DNA of 64,000 nt from Candidatus Kapaibacterium sp. GTDB lineage: Bacteria > Bacteroidota > Ignavibacteria > Kapaibacteriales > UBA2268. The number at the start of each line of letters is the position of its first letter. Position 1 is the stretch's first letter. A model generated the notes under the pieces. It was not told the origin of the DNA. It did not search any database and worked only from the letters and a program-made list of their open reading frames with translations. A program made the translations under genes and the position numbers. The stretch lies in the NCBI GenBank assembly GCA_937927515.1, contig CALBDO010000027.1:1-64000 (forward strand). The letters are read 5' to 3'. Shown in pieces: positions 7,960-17,097 of the stretch.

Positions 7960-8772
7960 ATGTTCAGTAACATTTTACTCAACGATAATGTCATTTTAGG
8001 GATTATTGTTGTTAATTCTTTACTTATCTTTTTAAGTGGCTTCGATTTTGGGCCAAATGCCAATCACGTAATATTTTTACTAGACAATTTGATTACATTA
8101 ATTTTTGTCGTCGAATTAGTTGTAAAATTACAAGCATATGGGAAAAAATATTTCGAATCGAAATGGAATAAATTCGATTTTGTCTTGATTGTCGTCTCAA
8201 TTCCCAGTTTGATTACTCTATTTGGTACTTATTATGCAAGTAATTTAAGTTTCCTGCTCGTTCTCAGAATGCTAAGAGTGTTTAAATCTTTTCGCTTCTT
8301 GAAATTTATACCTGGTATCGAACACTTATTAGAAGGAGTGCGAAGGGCTTTGAAAAACTCTATTCTTGCAATAATTGGTTTTATTATTTATCTTTTCATA
8401 GTAGGTATGATTTCTTTTTTCCTTTTCAAAGATATTTCCATCGAGTATTATGGGAATCCTCTCAACTCTATCTACTCCACTTTTAAAATTTTTACGGTAG
8501 AAGGATGGTATGATATTCCAGAGCAGATTTCAAAAAATATTGGTCCATATGCAAAATTTTTTGTTTATATCTATTTTGTTTTTATTGTAGTTTCCGGTGG
8601 AATTTTAGGGCTATCCTTGGTTAATTCCATATTTGTCGATGCTATGATAACTGAAAGCAATGATGAAGTGGAGAGAAAGATTGAGATATTAGAAACCAAA
8701 ATAGATTTGTTGTTGCAAAACCAAAAGACGATAAATCAAGTAGATTTGGATAAAAATAAGTTTGATACTTAA
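7960..8772 (+). CDS. Voltage-gated ion channel, BacNav/NaChBac type
   Basis: 270 residues with the six-segment plan of single-domain bacterial voltage-gated channels. S1 is at about 8-28. S2 is at 36-58, with acidic E52. S3 is at 71-90, with D73. S4 at 98-116 carries positive residues every third position (R103, R106, K109, R112, K115). An S4-S5 linker, S5 (133-156), the pore loop and S6 (198-226) follow. The selectivity filter is TVEGWYD (179-185), where NaChBac/NavAb have TLESW. The C-terminus (235-258, 'DEVERKIEILETKIDLLLQ') is a coiled coil like that which assembles BacNav tetramers. It is a monocistronic gene. Gly182 and Asp185 make calcium or mixed selectivity possible, which is inference. 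Confidence 0.9.
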   Translation: MFSNILLNDNVILGIIVVNSLLIFLSGFDFGPNANHVIFLLDNLITLIFVVELVVKLQAYGKKYFESKWNKFDFVLIVVSIPSLITLFGTYYASNLSFLLVLRMLRVFKSFRFLKFIPGIEHLLEGVRRALKNSILAIIGFIIYLFIVGMISFFLFKDISIEYYGNPLNSIYSTFKIFTVEGWYDIPEQISKNIGPYAKFFVYIYFVFIVVSGGILGLSLVNSIFVDAMITESNDEVERKIEILETKIDLLLQNQKTINQVDLDKNKFDT

Positions 8773-8997
8773 TTCTGTAAAGAAATACCTGGCACATTCA
8801 ATTGCAAGCACCAAACAAATCAAGTTTGCGAGCCTGTCGGACACGCTATTTTATGATAATAAATGGTTTGTAAAATTTTCTCTTAATTTGTCTTTGAACT
8901 AATGCAAAATTCTTTAAATCGTTTCGGTAGGGAATACCAATAACCCTTGAGTTTTATTTTAATTGAAAATTCAGTTTAAATCCAATAGATTATTTAC

Positions 8998-11900
8998 TTA
9001 TTGTAGTTTTATAACCTTAGTAGTTATTGTGCCGTTGATTGTAATAATTTCCAAATGATAAATCCCAGTTGGTATGGAACGTAGGTCTATCCTGTTTTTA
9101 CTTGTGTTTGTTTCTTGTAAAATAGGCTCTCCTAATGCATTATACAAGGTGATACGCAGAGGATTGATAGCTGAATTTAAGTAGGTGAAATCATACACTG
9201 GATTTGGATAAACCACAACATCGAATTGTTTAAGTTCTTCGTCGACATCGCGAGTTGGGTCTGGTGGTGTTGGGCATACATACCAAGAGAGAATTTCATG
9301 CGATTCTTGGGCGCAACCGGTGGCAGCAGTAAAACCAAGGTATGCGCGGTAACCTCTATCGAGTTTAATTATAGAGGAAAGGTCGAAGTCTCTAATTACC
9401 AGACTTGGCTTACTAAAATCTTTTAATGTATCCAGGTAAATCAGCAAACTTTTTTCTCTTTCTTTGTACTCGATTTTAGAGTAGTAGATTGTACCATCGG
9501 GGATAAGTGGTACGATATTTGTGGCAACTCCCAAGGTGAATTGCTTTTGGTGCTTCGAGGAGACTTCTTTTTGTCCAGCAGTTTGAACAGCGATATGGTT
9601 TCCATTTGGGTCGAAGAAGTTTTCAATTTGATTGGAGTCGTTGGAGTAGGTATCGAATTCAATAGCAACGGCATTTGGAATACCATCGTAGCCAATTCCA
9701 CCACCGTGTGTGCCAATAGCATAGGGGATAAAGTTTTGAATTACGAAAGCCAAGCCATCTGCACCTGGAATTGAACCATCTTCGCAATTGTTGTTCGAGC
9801 CATTGCGCATTCGGAATGAAAATTCACTGTGGAATCCAGAAACAACAGGTATTGGCTCGGAGTACCAAATTGCTCCGGATTTATTAACACTCGATGGGTT
9901 CAGTTGAATGTAGTTTGAAACTTTTGTGGCGTTTCCAACGAATATGATTTTGGTAGGGTTCTCGAAAGTTGGAAAATCGAATTCAGTGAAATCGCAATCC
10001 GAGCGATAGAAAACAATTGCAACATATTCAGATTCGATGCATTCATTAGCCAGTTTTATAAAAACTGTATCAAATTTAGAGGGGATTTCGTTCAAAACAA
10101 AGGAGAGCGTGTCGGTTCGGTTAAACTCAATCGAGCGAGGAAGGGTGCCACTGTAGCGAAAATCCACATTTCCAAATATTTTAACCTCGGAAATCTTAAC
10201 AGTGCCACGACCGAAGTTGTTTACTGGTATGTTTAGTTGGAAGGGGATGCCAGAAGAATAATTCACAACTAGTAAGTAGTAGTTGTTGGGTTTTCCAGCG
10301 GGGTGTTTTAAAGTAAATCCATTGATTTCCTGGACTATAGTGGTTCTGTTGCCAGAGCTATCAGCAACAGTAAGTTCGAAATTTCCATCGTTGTATGGGT
10401 CTAAAAGTTCAATTTCAAGATTTACCTCTTTGTTCCCTTTTTTGAAATTTGGGTCGATAGACATTTTCACATTAAAGGAATTTCTCCCAAGGTGGATAGT
10501 ATCTATCCAAGTATCTAAGTCGCGAGATTCTTCGAACTTCAAGAACTTTTTGAAGCAATAGGTGGAATCTTTGGTAAGCATCGGTGGCATCCAATCTCTT
10601 TCTCGTAAATACATACCGCCAATATAGCCATAAGAGTTTGCTGGTCCATAACCGTAGGCATAAACACCGATGGGTTTAGATGAGTTTATTGTGTGGGTGC
10701 CCTCTTGTACCTTTATGTGTGCAAAATAGTAATTTGTATTTGGAATTTCTTGGAATAATCCAGCAGAAACAAGGTTGTTGTCTAAATACGTGCTTGTAAG
10801 GGCATCTTGTGGCACAACTAATGTAATGTAATGTTCTTGATAAACTTTGGAAAATTGAAAATTGTCTTGTATTTCAAATGCTTGAATATTCACAAGTTTA
10901 CAGTTTTCGATGAATTGCTCTTTTGGGGGAATTATCATCATAAATGGGTCGCTGATATATGTAGCCCCGCCATCGTTAGATGTTTTTTTGTACTGAGCGA
11001 CAAGAATGGGACCATTTGCTGTGATAGTACCAGCAGTTTGTATTCCACTTTCGTAGTACTCGCCACGATTTAGCCGTGCAACAAGGGAGTTGTTGAAATA
11101 AACCTCGGTGTTATCATTTGCAGCGAGAACGCGGAAGATATCTTTACCAATGCTTGTTATTGGCTTGGGTTGGGGGAAAGGAACAATAAAAGCACTTTTG
11201 CCCCAAGCTTGTATGGGTGGTAATTGCTCGCAAAGGAAATCCCTCGAGGAGGAAGATGCGCCCAGAAAATCCTCCACTGGTAATGTTGCGCGTTGGTGCC
11301 CCGCAAATACTGCGATTGGTTTGTTTGCATTTATGATAGTGCCAGTTAAATCTGCGAGTAGGTTTTCAGATGTAATTTTAGCTTGCAATAAATATACTTC
11401 TCCTCTGTTTAGTGTTACATTCTGTCTAAGGTCGCCGTTAACATAGGTTGGAACAGAGGGAATTATGTCGATATTAGTATTATCTTCGGTTGCAACAATT
11501 GCAAATTGTGATGGTGTACGGCCGTTAGTTGATGAGAAATATCCGTCGCTTTTGTAGGCAAGAACGATGTATTCCTTCCCGAGCGATGGAGTAGGAATAA
11601 CCAAAAATGCATCGCTTGATTTATTCCCTTGGCTATGGGCATAGACGTTCACATACTTGTCCGTGGTTATATGAAACGACAACTTAACGGGGATTTCGCT
11701 CATATTTTGCTTCCAAGGTTGTCCCATATCGTTAAATCCAAGAAGTTCAAAGTCATTGAAAGGTAATTTGAAAACATAAAGTTCCCTTGGGTCCGTGATT
11801 GAAAAATTCGTTGAGTATGGATTGCCATTGATATCATAATATTCAATAGTTCCAGTAGTTGGTTCTGATGCGGAGATAAAGATGTAGATAGAGTCGCTGT

Positions 11901-12054
11901 ATCGAAATAGCTGATTTGAATGGTACTTATAATTATGATAATTGGGCATGAAGGTTAACCAAAAGTCCTTGCCCTTTGTGTCCAAAGTTTGGCTTATAAC
12001 ATTTAATGAGGTTAGGACTAAAGATAATAAAAAAGTTAAAAAAATTCTTTTCAT
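8998..12054 (-). CDS. Secreted T9SS protein with IgGFc-binding-like N-terminal domain and L-type lectin domain
   Basis: 1018 residues. A signal peptide (1-22) is followed by 'GKDFWLTFMPNY', the start signature of the IgGFc-binding N-terminal domain family, and this region runs to about residue 490. The middle part (500-690) looks like beta-sandwich repeats. Residues about 700-915 form an L-type (legume-like) lectin domain: 'GADGLAFVIQN', 'GIGYDGIPNAVAIEFDTY', 'GNHIAVQT' and 'GYRAYLGFTAATG' are the carbohydrate/metal loop pattern. The last 80 residues ('VVYPNPVYDFTYL', 'IPTGIYHLEI') are a T9SS sorting domain. It is probably a cell-surface or released adhesin. ATG 12054 has an excellent GGAGGTGAT. 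It lies downstream of the M1 peptidase gene on the same strand (91 nt gap). Binding to immunoglobulin should not be assumed. Confidence 0.87.
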   Translation of the reverse strand: MKRIFLTFLLSLVLTSLNVISQTLDTKGKDFWLTFMPNYHNYKYHSNQLFRYSDSIYIFISASEPTTGTIEYYDINGNPYSTNFSITDPRELYVFKLPFNDFELLGFNDMGQPWKQNMSEIPVKLSFHITTDKYVNVYAHSQGNKSSDAFLVIPTPSLGKEYIVLAYKSDGYFSSTNGRTPSQFAIVATEDNTNIDIIPSVPTYVNGDLRQNVTLNRGEVYLLQAKITSENLLADLTGTIINANKPIAVFAGHQRATLPVEDFLGASSSSRDFLCEQLPPIQAWGKSAFIVPFPQPKPITSIGKDIFRVLAANDNTEVYFNNSLVARLNRGEYYESGIQTAGTITANGPILVAQYKKTSNDGGATYISDPFMMIIPPKEQFIENCKLVNIQAFEIQDNFQFSKVYQEHYITLVVPQDALTSTYLDNNLVSAGLFQEIPNTNYYFAHIKVQEGTHTINSSKPIGVYAYGYGPANSYGYIGGMYLRERDWMPPMLTKDSTYCFKKFLKFEESRDLDTWIDTIHLGRNSFNVKMSIDPNFKKGNKEVNLEIELLDPYNDGNFELTVADSSGNRTTIVQEINGFTLKHPAGKPNNYYLLVVNYSSGIPFQLNIPVNNFGRGTVKISEVKIFGNVDFRYSGTLPRSIEFNRTDTLSFVLNEIPSKFDTVFIKLANECIESEYVAIVFYRSDCDFTEFDFPTFENPTKIIFVGNATKVSNYIQLNPSSVNKSGAIWYSEPIPVVSGFHSEFSFRMRNGSNNNCEDGSIPGADGLAFVIQNFIPYAIGTHGGGIGYDGIPNAVAIEFDTYSNDSNQIENFFDPNGNHIAVQTAGQKEVSSKHQKQFTLGVATNIVPLIPDGTIYYSKIEYKEREKSLLIYLDTLKDFSKPSLVIRDFDLSSIIKLDRGYRAYLGFTAATGCAQESHEILSWYVCPTPPDPTRDVDEELKQFDVVVYPNPVYDFTYLNSAINPLRITLYNALGEPILQETNTSKNRIDLRSIPTGIYHLEIITINGTITTKVIKLQ

Positions 12055-12145
12055 TATATCACCTCCATAAATTGTTTACAATTTAATAAATTCTTTTAAA
12101 ACAAACTTAATTTGCACAATATTTCCTACTAAAAGTGTTTTGGTT

Positions 12146-14110
12146 TTAATTTTTAATAATTTTAAAACTTCTTAGATTACCATATTGTTTTAATACAAGT
12201 ACATAGAGTCCATTTGCTAGATTTGAAATATCTACATAGCAGAGCAAGCCATCGCAACCACCATTTCCAGATTTGACTTCTCTGCCAAATACGTCGTAAA
12301 TGTTAAATTGAAAGGACTGGCATTCGAGCATTCTAAAGAAAATCTTGTCTCCCTCAATGAAGTATTCTATTGGTTTTCCACTATTCTCGCTATCAATAGT
12401 GGTGTAAACGCTCGAGGCAAAAAGCGAGACTACTTTTCTGCCCAGGTTTGTATTGAAAGATACAAAAGGCGGAAGAGAATCAAACCAAAAGATTTGTTCC
12501 TTGGAAGCAAGTATCACCACGGTATCCAGCGATTTTCCGTTTTTCAAGGTAAAATTCAATTCAACTGGTATGTTCGTATAGCTACCGTAGTTCGTAAGTT
12601 GAATCTGCTGTATGCTTACAAGGACATTTGATTTTGTCGGAGAGGCAAGGTATTGTGTTGTCTTTATTTCAAGGATTGGATAGCCTTGTTGGAATATCCA
12701 CTGTTCGAAGAACCAATTGAGGTTTTGCAAAGTATGACCAATTGTATAGTTTAAAAAATCATTTGTCGAAGCGGAAGTGTATGCAAAATTATCTAAATAA
12801 CTACGAAGCAAATCAAAAAATGTCGTATCCCCAAGAAGATATCTTAGCATACCCACAACAACAGCACCTTTGTAATAAATTGTCGCGGGATAGTTCGAAG
12901 AAGGTGGTTTTCGGTGGTAACCAAATAGTGGGAGCAATCCTTCCTTGCTTGCGATATAGTTTATGTAGTAGTTTTTCTTTTGCAATAAATCTTTCAAGTA
13001 TGCATCGAAACCGAAGTTCAACTCCAAGAAAGCAGACTCGCTGTATGTTGCAAATGCTTCGTTGAACCAAGCATCACGAAAATCTAATGGCGATACGGAA
13101 TTGCCAAACCATTGATGAGAAAGCTCGTGCAATCCCATAAGATTATTTGTATCTTTCCTTTGGTAAAGATAATAGACATAGTTGTTGGGGAATGTAATCA
13201 TTGTTTGATGTTCCATTGCTCCATTATCGAATGGGACGACAACATAACCAATTTTCTCGAACGGATATCTTCCGAACCTATTCTGCAGGGAGTAGAAGTA
13301 CTTGGCAAAGTTGTTGAAAGCAAATTGGACAGCTTTTTCATCTTTTGGTAAATAAAAAACAAGCTTTTCCAAGTTCGAAGGCAAGTTCCAAGGGTCGAGC
13401 TCCATCATTTTGAACCTTCCCAAAGCAAAGGTCATAAGATATGTTGCAATTGGGTATCTCGAGCTTGCAATCAAAATTTCTGTTGTATCATCAAGATTTT
13501 TAATTATTTCAGTTTTTCCGTTTGTAGCAAGTGTAAAACCTTTTGGATACAGGAAAGTGAATCGAAAAGTTGCTTTATCGGATGGATGGTCGTAGCAAGG
13601 AAGCCAATGCTGGGTCGCAGAAACGTATTCGTTGTGGAATCCAACACCGTTTGCAAATAAAACTGAATCTTTTAAGAAAACTCCGCCAAAAGGGTTGCTT
13701 CCCTTTTCGTTGGTGACTTCTCCAGAATAGTAAATTGTTACAACTACTGTATCGTTTTCTTTCCCATCGAGATTTTTTAAAAAGTAATATGAATAGTCGA
13801 TGGAGTCTTCTCCTTTGAAGTAGAAATCAATTTTTTGATGCTGATAAAATACCGAGTCGACATTCAGGTCGCGAAGGTGGAAAAAGAAGAAATTATTCTT
13901 TGGGTGTTGTGTCCATCGAAAATATATGTTGCAAATTCCAGATATTTTCTTCTTCATACCATTGCGCAAATCTATAGTTGCATCGTAGTGCAGAACATCG
14001 AACGGCTGTTGTCTAAACTCCGTTGGTAGCGAGATTCTATTTTGTGAAAAAAGAATGTTCGCAAGACAGAAGAAGAAACAAAAACTTAGAAATATAATTA
14101 ACTGCTTCAT
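12146..14110 (-). CDS. Secreted M1 family metallopeptidase with T9SS sorting domain
   Basis: 654 residues. A signal peptide (1-22) is followed by the M1 N-terminal beta domain. The catalytic domain has GAMEH at 297-301 (GAMEN in most M1 enzymes, which recognises the substrate N-terminus) and the zinc site HELSH at 328-332, with the third ligand E351 in NEAFATYSE. A 'YYKGAVVVGMLRYLLGD' segment follows. The C-terminal 75 residues ('CQSFQFNIYDVFGREV', 'LANGLYVLVLKQYG') are a T9SS sorting domain in place of the large ERAP-like C-terminal domain. It is predicted to release N-terminal amino acids from peptides outside the cell. The N-to-H change in GAMEN is unusual but known in part of the family. 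The next gene on this strand is another T9SS cargo protein. Confidence 0.93.
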   Translation of the reverse strand: MKQLIIFLSFCFFFCLANILFSQNRISLPTEFRQQPFDVLHYDATIDLRNGMKKKISGICNIYFRWTQHPKNNFFFFHLRDLNVDSVFYQHQKIDFYFKGEDSIDYSYYFLKNLDGKENDTVVVTIYYSGEVTNEKGSNPFGGVFLKDSVLFANGVGFHNEYVSATQHWLPCYDHPSDKATFRFTFLYPKGFTLATNGKTEIIKNLDDTTEILIASSRYPIATYLMTFALGRFKMMELDPWNLPSNLEKLVFYLPKDEKAVQFAFNNFAKYFYSLQNRFGRYPFEKIGYVVVPFDNGAMEHQTMITFPNNYVYYLYQRKDTNNLMGLHELSHQWFGNSVSPLDFRDAWFNEAFATYSESAFLELNFGFDAYLKDLLQKKNYYINYIASKEGLLPLFGYHRKPPSSNYPATIYYKGAVVVGMLRYLLGDTTFFDLLRSYLDNFAYTSASTNDFLNYTIGHTLQNLNWFFEQWIFQQGYPILEIKTTQYLASPTKSNVLVSIQQIQLTNYGSYTNIPVELNFTLKNGKSLDTVVILASKEQIFWFDSLPPFVSFNTNLGRKVVSLFASSVYTTIDSENSGKPIEYFIEGDKIFFRMLECQSFQFNIYDVFGREVKSGNGGCDGLLCYVDISNLANGLYVLVLKQYGNLRSFKIIKN

Positions 14111-14153
14111 AGATGAACCAAGAAATCAAAATACTAAATTATCTAAAATATTA

Positions 14154-14161
14154 TAATTTTG
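14154..14161 (+). promoter_or_regulatory. -7 element TAATTTTG upstream of the MBL hydrolase gene
   Basis: An exact TAATTTTG, 33 nt before the ATG at 14195, in the divergent gap shared with the M1 peptidase gene. Confidence 0.5.
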
Positions 14162-14194
14162 CATTCGTAGTAGAAGTGGTTAATATCAATAAAT

Positions 14195-14830
14195 ATGAAA
14201 ATTATACCAATTGTAGCTGGTATATTAGATACAAATTGTTTTTTGGTGGTTAATACACAAAAGGGTACTGCTGTATTGATTGATGCACCGCCGGAGAGCA
14301 AGGAAATAATTTTAGGTTACTTGGAGCAAGAAAATTGCAAACTCGAAGCAATATTGTTGACCCATAGCCATTGGGACCACAGTGCAGATGCAAATCCTTT
14401 GAAAACCCTCACCGATGCAAAAGTATTTGTTCACGCTCTTGATAATTACCGACTCGAAGAGCCTATGAAACACACAATTTTCGACATCGGTTTTGAAATC
14501 GAACCCTGCCGTGCGGATACTTTGCTCGAGGGCGAAGAAATTCTTGAATTCGAAACTATTACATTTCGCGTCGTTCACACTCCAGGACACACAGAGGGTA
14601 GCGTTGTGTATGTGTGCGACCAATTGGAATGTGCTTTTGCGGGCGACACAATCTTCTATCTCTCCGTCGGAAGGTCCGACCTACCTGGTGGAAACCCAGA
14701 GCAATTGCAAGAAAGTATCAATAGGTTGCTGAGCGAACTACCCGAAAATTACACACTCTATGTTGGTCATTATCAAGAAACCTCGGTTGGTTTTGAAAAA
14801 ATTCATAATCCATATTTGATGCTAATTTAA
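14195..14830 (+). CDS. MBL-fold metallo-hydrolase (glyoxalase II-like)
   Basis: 211 residues of a metallo-beta-lactamase fold. The zinc motif THSHWDH (residues 56-62, HxHxDH) is present. 'VVHTPGHTEGSVVYV' supplies the third histidine and 'FAGDTIFYLSVGRSDLPGG' the bridging aspartate. The C-terminal 'YVGHYQETSVGFEK' gives a GH-type histidine. This short form resembles GloB-like thioester hydrolases of Bacteroidota, which cleave S-lactoyl or related thioesters. The short C-terminus argues against a classical glutathione-specific glyoxalase II. The substrate is not certain. It is followed after 11 nt by the lptE-like gene, so they may be co-transcribed. Confidence 0.85.
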   Translation: MKIIPIVAGILDTNCFLVVNTQKGTAVLIDAPPESKEIILGYLEQENCKLEAILLTHSHWDHSADANPLKTLTDAKVFVHALDNYRLEEPMKHTIFDIGFEIEPCRADTLLEGEEILEFETITFRVVHTPGHTEGSVVYVCDQLECAFAGDTIFYLSVGRSDLPGGNPEQLQESINRLLSELPENYTLYVGHYQETSVGFEKIHNPYLMLI

Positions 14831-14841
14831 ACATAAGAATT

Positions 14842-15363
14842 ATGAATTTTTTTTCATCTTTGTTTAATCATTTTGTTAGAAAAAACTTTATAAGTTTGCT
14901 TTTCATATTTTTGACAATCGGATGCTACTCGTTCAAGGGCGGGAGTTTGCCAGAACATATTAAATCGATTACTTTTGCACCGATAGTAGACAATAGTAAT
15001 TATGGTAACCCTATGTACAGAGATATGCTTGCAAACGAATTAATAAGAAAGTTTCAACGAGATAATAGTTTGAAAGTTTTAGAAGGTGCTGGCGATAGCA
15101 GGCTGGCTGTAACTATAAATTCAATCCGAGACGAAACTGCTTTTGCCAAACCTGGCGAGTTGGAAAAGGAGAAAAAAATAACGATGGAGGTTGCAGTGGA
15201 ATTCTTCGATTCTGTAAAAGGGAAAAGTATTTACAAGAGAAATTTTTCCAACTACGCTATCTACAGCGTGGCTGGTATCCCTGCATCTCGCGACAGAGCT
15301 ATTGAAGATGTAATTTCAAAACTTGCAGACGATATTTTATTATCCACAGTCTCGGGTTGGTAA
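14842..15363 (+). CDS. lptE: LptE-family LPS-assembly lipoprotein
   Basis: 173 residues. The N-terminus has a hydrophobic signal ending in FLTIGC, a lipobox, so the mature protein starts at a lipidated cysteine near residue 29. The following 'YSFKGGSLPEHIKSITFAPIVDNS' is the start typical of LptE/LpsE proteins in Bacteroidota and Chlorobiota. Next come 'LANELIRKFQRDNSLKVL' and a beta sheet with 'AVTINSIRDETAF'. LptE plugs the LptD barrel and helps place LPS in the outer membrane. KdsB and a heptosyltransferase-like gene elsewhere in the window fit an LPS-bearing cell. It probably shares a transcript with the MBL gene 11 nt upstream. Confidence 0.85.
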   Translation: MNFFSSLFNHFVRKNFISLLFIFLTIGCYSFKGGSLPEHIKSITFAPIVDNSNYGNPMYRDMLANELIRKFQRDNSLKVLEGAGDSRLAVTINSIRDETAFAKPGELEKEKKITMEVAVEFFDSVKGKSIYKRNFSNYAIYSVAGIPASRDRAIEDVISKLADDILLSTVSGW

Positions 15364-15470
15364 TATGCAATACTTTTCTTTCCTTTCGTCATTTCTCTTC
15401 TTAATTATATTAATTTGATTTAAAAATGACTACCCTGGTATGTCCATAAATATGGAGTTTAAATCAATCT

Positions 15471-16928
15471 ATGGAATTTGTTATACTCATTTTTTATTTT
15501 ATTGCTCTCTCAGTCTTGTTCTTGTTTGGTATTCACGGCTTAATTCTTTTGTATTATTTTCATAAGACGCAAAAGATATTGCTTCCAAAATACGAGCTCC
15601 CCAAAGAGCTTCCATTGGTTACTATTCAGTTGCCAATTTTCAATGAACTTTACGTTGTCGATAGATTGATACGTAACGTTTGTAATATTCGCTATCCAAA
15701 GGACAGGATGGAAATCCAAGTGCTCGACGACTCGACCGACGAAACACAAGAAGTTGCTCGCAAGTTAGTCGAAGAGTTTCGAGCAAAGGGTTTTGATATT
15801 CACTATTTGCATCGTCCCAATCGAGAAGGTTTCAAAGCTGGCGCATTAAGATATGGTTTGGAGCGTGCAAAAGGCGAGTTTATTGCAATTTTCGATGCCG
15901 ATTTTATTCCAGCCGAAGATTTCCTTGAAAAGACTATACCCTATTTCCAAAATCCACGAGTAGGCATGGTCCAAACTCGTTGGGGTCATATTAATGAGGA
16001 TTATTCCTTTTTGACAAGGGCATTGGCTCTGTCGCTCGATGGTCACTTTGTTATCGAACAGCAAGCTCGCAATAGGGCTGGCTTTTTCATTAATTTTAAC
16101 GGAACTGCTGGCATTTGGCGAAAAGATACTATCCTCGATGCCGGTAATTGGCAGCCAGATACTCTAACCGAAGACCTCGACCTAAGTTATCGAGCGCAAT
16201 TAAAGGGTTGGAAATTTGTATTTTTAAGTGATGTAGTTTCCCCTGCCGAATTGCCTGCCGATATAAATGCTTTGAAAACTCAACAATTCCGATGGACAAA
16301 AGGAGCGGTTGAAACTGCTAAAAAGATACTTCCAATGTTGTTGAAAGCTAAACTCGATTGGAAAATCAAACTCGAGGGCATTATCCATCTTACAAGCAAC
16401 ATCGTCTTCCCTTTCATTCTTGTGGTTGCTCTCTTGAATGTCCCTCTTGTAATTATTAAAAATACATTCTCCACTTTTGATGTTTACTATAATGCAATGA
16501 GCGTTTTTGTGCTCGCTTCGATTTCTTCTTTTCTGTTTTATCTATATTCACAGAAAGCAATACATTTCGACTGGCGCAATAGGATTTTACTCTTTCCAGT
16601 ATTCCTTGCTGGTAGTATGGGATTGGCAATAAACAACACCCGCGCTGTCATTGAAGCTCTAATAGGGAAAAAATCTGGTTTTACTCGAACACCTAAATAC
16701 CGTATCGTCTCCCACAAAGATGATTGGCGGTTTAAAAAATATGTACAAAGGCGTCTAAATCCATCTGTCATCTTTGAACTTCTCCTAGCCTTCTACTACA
16801 TCATTGGAATTGGAATCTCTATTTACTACCTTGAGATTGCTGCTATTCCTTTTCAATTAATGTTCTTACTTGGTTTTGGCACTGTCGGTTACATGTCAAT
16901 TAAGCACGCTTTTGTTAATGTTAAGTAA
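15471..16928 (+). CDS. Family 2 glycosyltransferase, cellulose-synthase-like processive type
   Basis: 485 residues. An N-terminal membrane segment (4-30) precedes a cytosolic GT2 domain with the D, DxD, (T)ED, QxxRW series: DDS at 86-88, DAD at 142-144, TED at 233-235, and QQFRW at 271-275 followed by TKGA. At least three more membrane segments follow (about 305-330, 340-360 and 440-475). QxxRW marks processive or polyprenyl/lipid-using enzymes such as CslA glucomannan synthase and cellulose synthase. The acceptor and polymer cannot be deduced. No BcsB/PilZ partner is adjacent. It runs convergent with hydE. Confidence 0.88.
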   Translation: MEFVILIFYFIALSVLFLFGIHGLILLYYFHKTQKILLPKYELPKELPLVTIQLPIFNELYVVDRLIRNVCNIRYPKDRMEIQVLDDSTDETQEVARKLVEEFRAKGFDIHYLHRPNREGFKAGALRYGLERAKGEFIAIFDADFIPAEDFLEKTIPYFQNPRVGMVQTRWGHINEDYSFLTRALALSLDGHFVIEQQARNRAGFFINFNGTAGIWRKDTILDAGNWQPDTLTEDLDLSYRAQLKGWKFVFLSDVVSPAELPADINALKTQQFRWTKGAVETAKKILPMLLKAKLDWKIKLEGIIHLTSNIVFPFILVVALLNVPLVIIKNTFSTFDVYYNAMSVFVLASISSFLFYLYSQKAIHFDWRNRILLFPVFLAGSMGLAINNTRAVIEALIGKKSGFTRTPKYRIVSHKDDWRFKKYVQRRLNPSVIFELLLAFYYIIGIGISIYYLEIAAIPFQLMFLLGFGTVGYMSIKHAFVNVK

Positions 16929-17065
16929 ATTTTGCTAAACTATTTATTCTAAATATTCTTATAGATAAACGTCAAAGTATTTGAGGCTCGTAGAAAATTA
17001 ATTTTGGAAATCTTTAGAAATTTTAAACTTAATTTGCAATTTCTGAGGGTTGCATTTTATTCTAT

Positions 17066-17091
17066 AATGGAGAGTTGATTTGCTCTCCATT
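17066..17091. terminator. Hairpin between convergent GT2 and hydE genes
   Basis: AATGGAGAG (17066-17074) pairs perfectly with CTCTCCATT (17083-17091) around an 8-nt loop. It sits between two convergent genes. Neither side has a strong T run, so terminator function is only probable. Confidence 0.4.
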
Positions 17092-17097
17092 TAACGA

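Noticed and set aside
8780-8790. Half-site resembling the 29.6-kb operator (AAGAAATAC)
   Set aside because: Only 9 of 12 bases match, with no inverted partner and no promoter, so chance is sufficient.
8773-8997. 225-nt gap searched for a small gene or RNA
   Set aside because: No open frame with a ribosome site, no tRNA-like fold and no strong hairpin was found.
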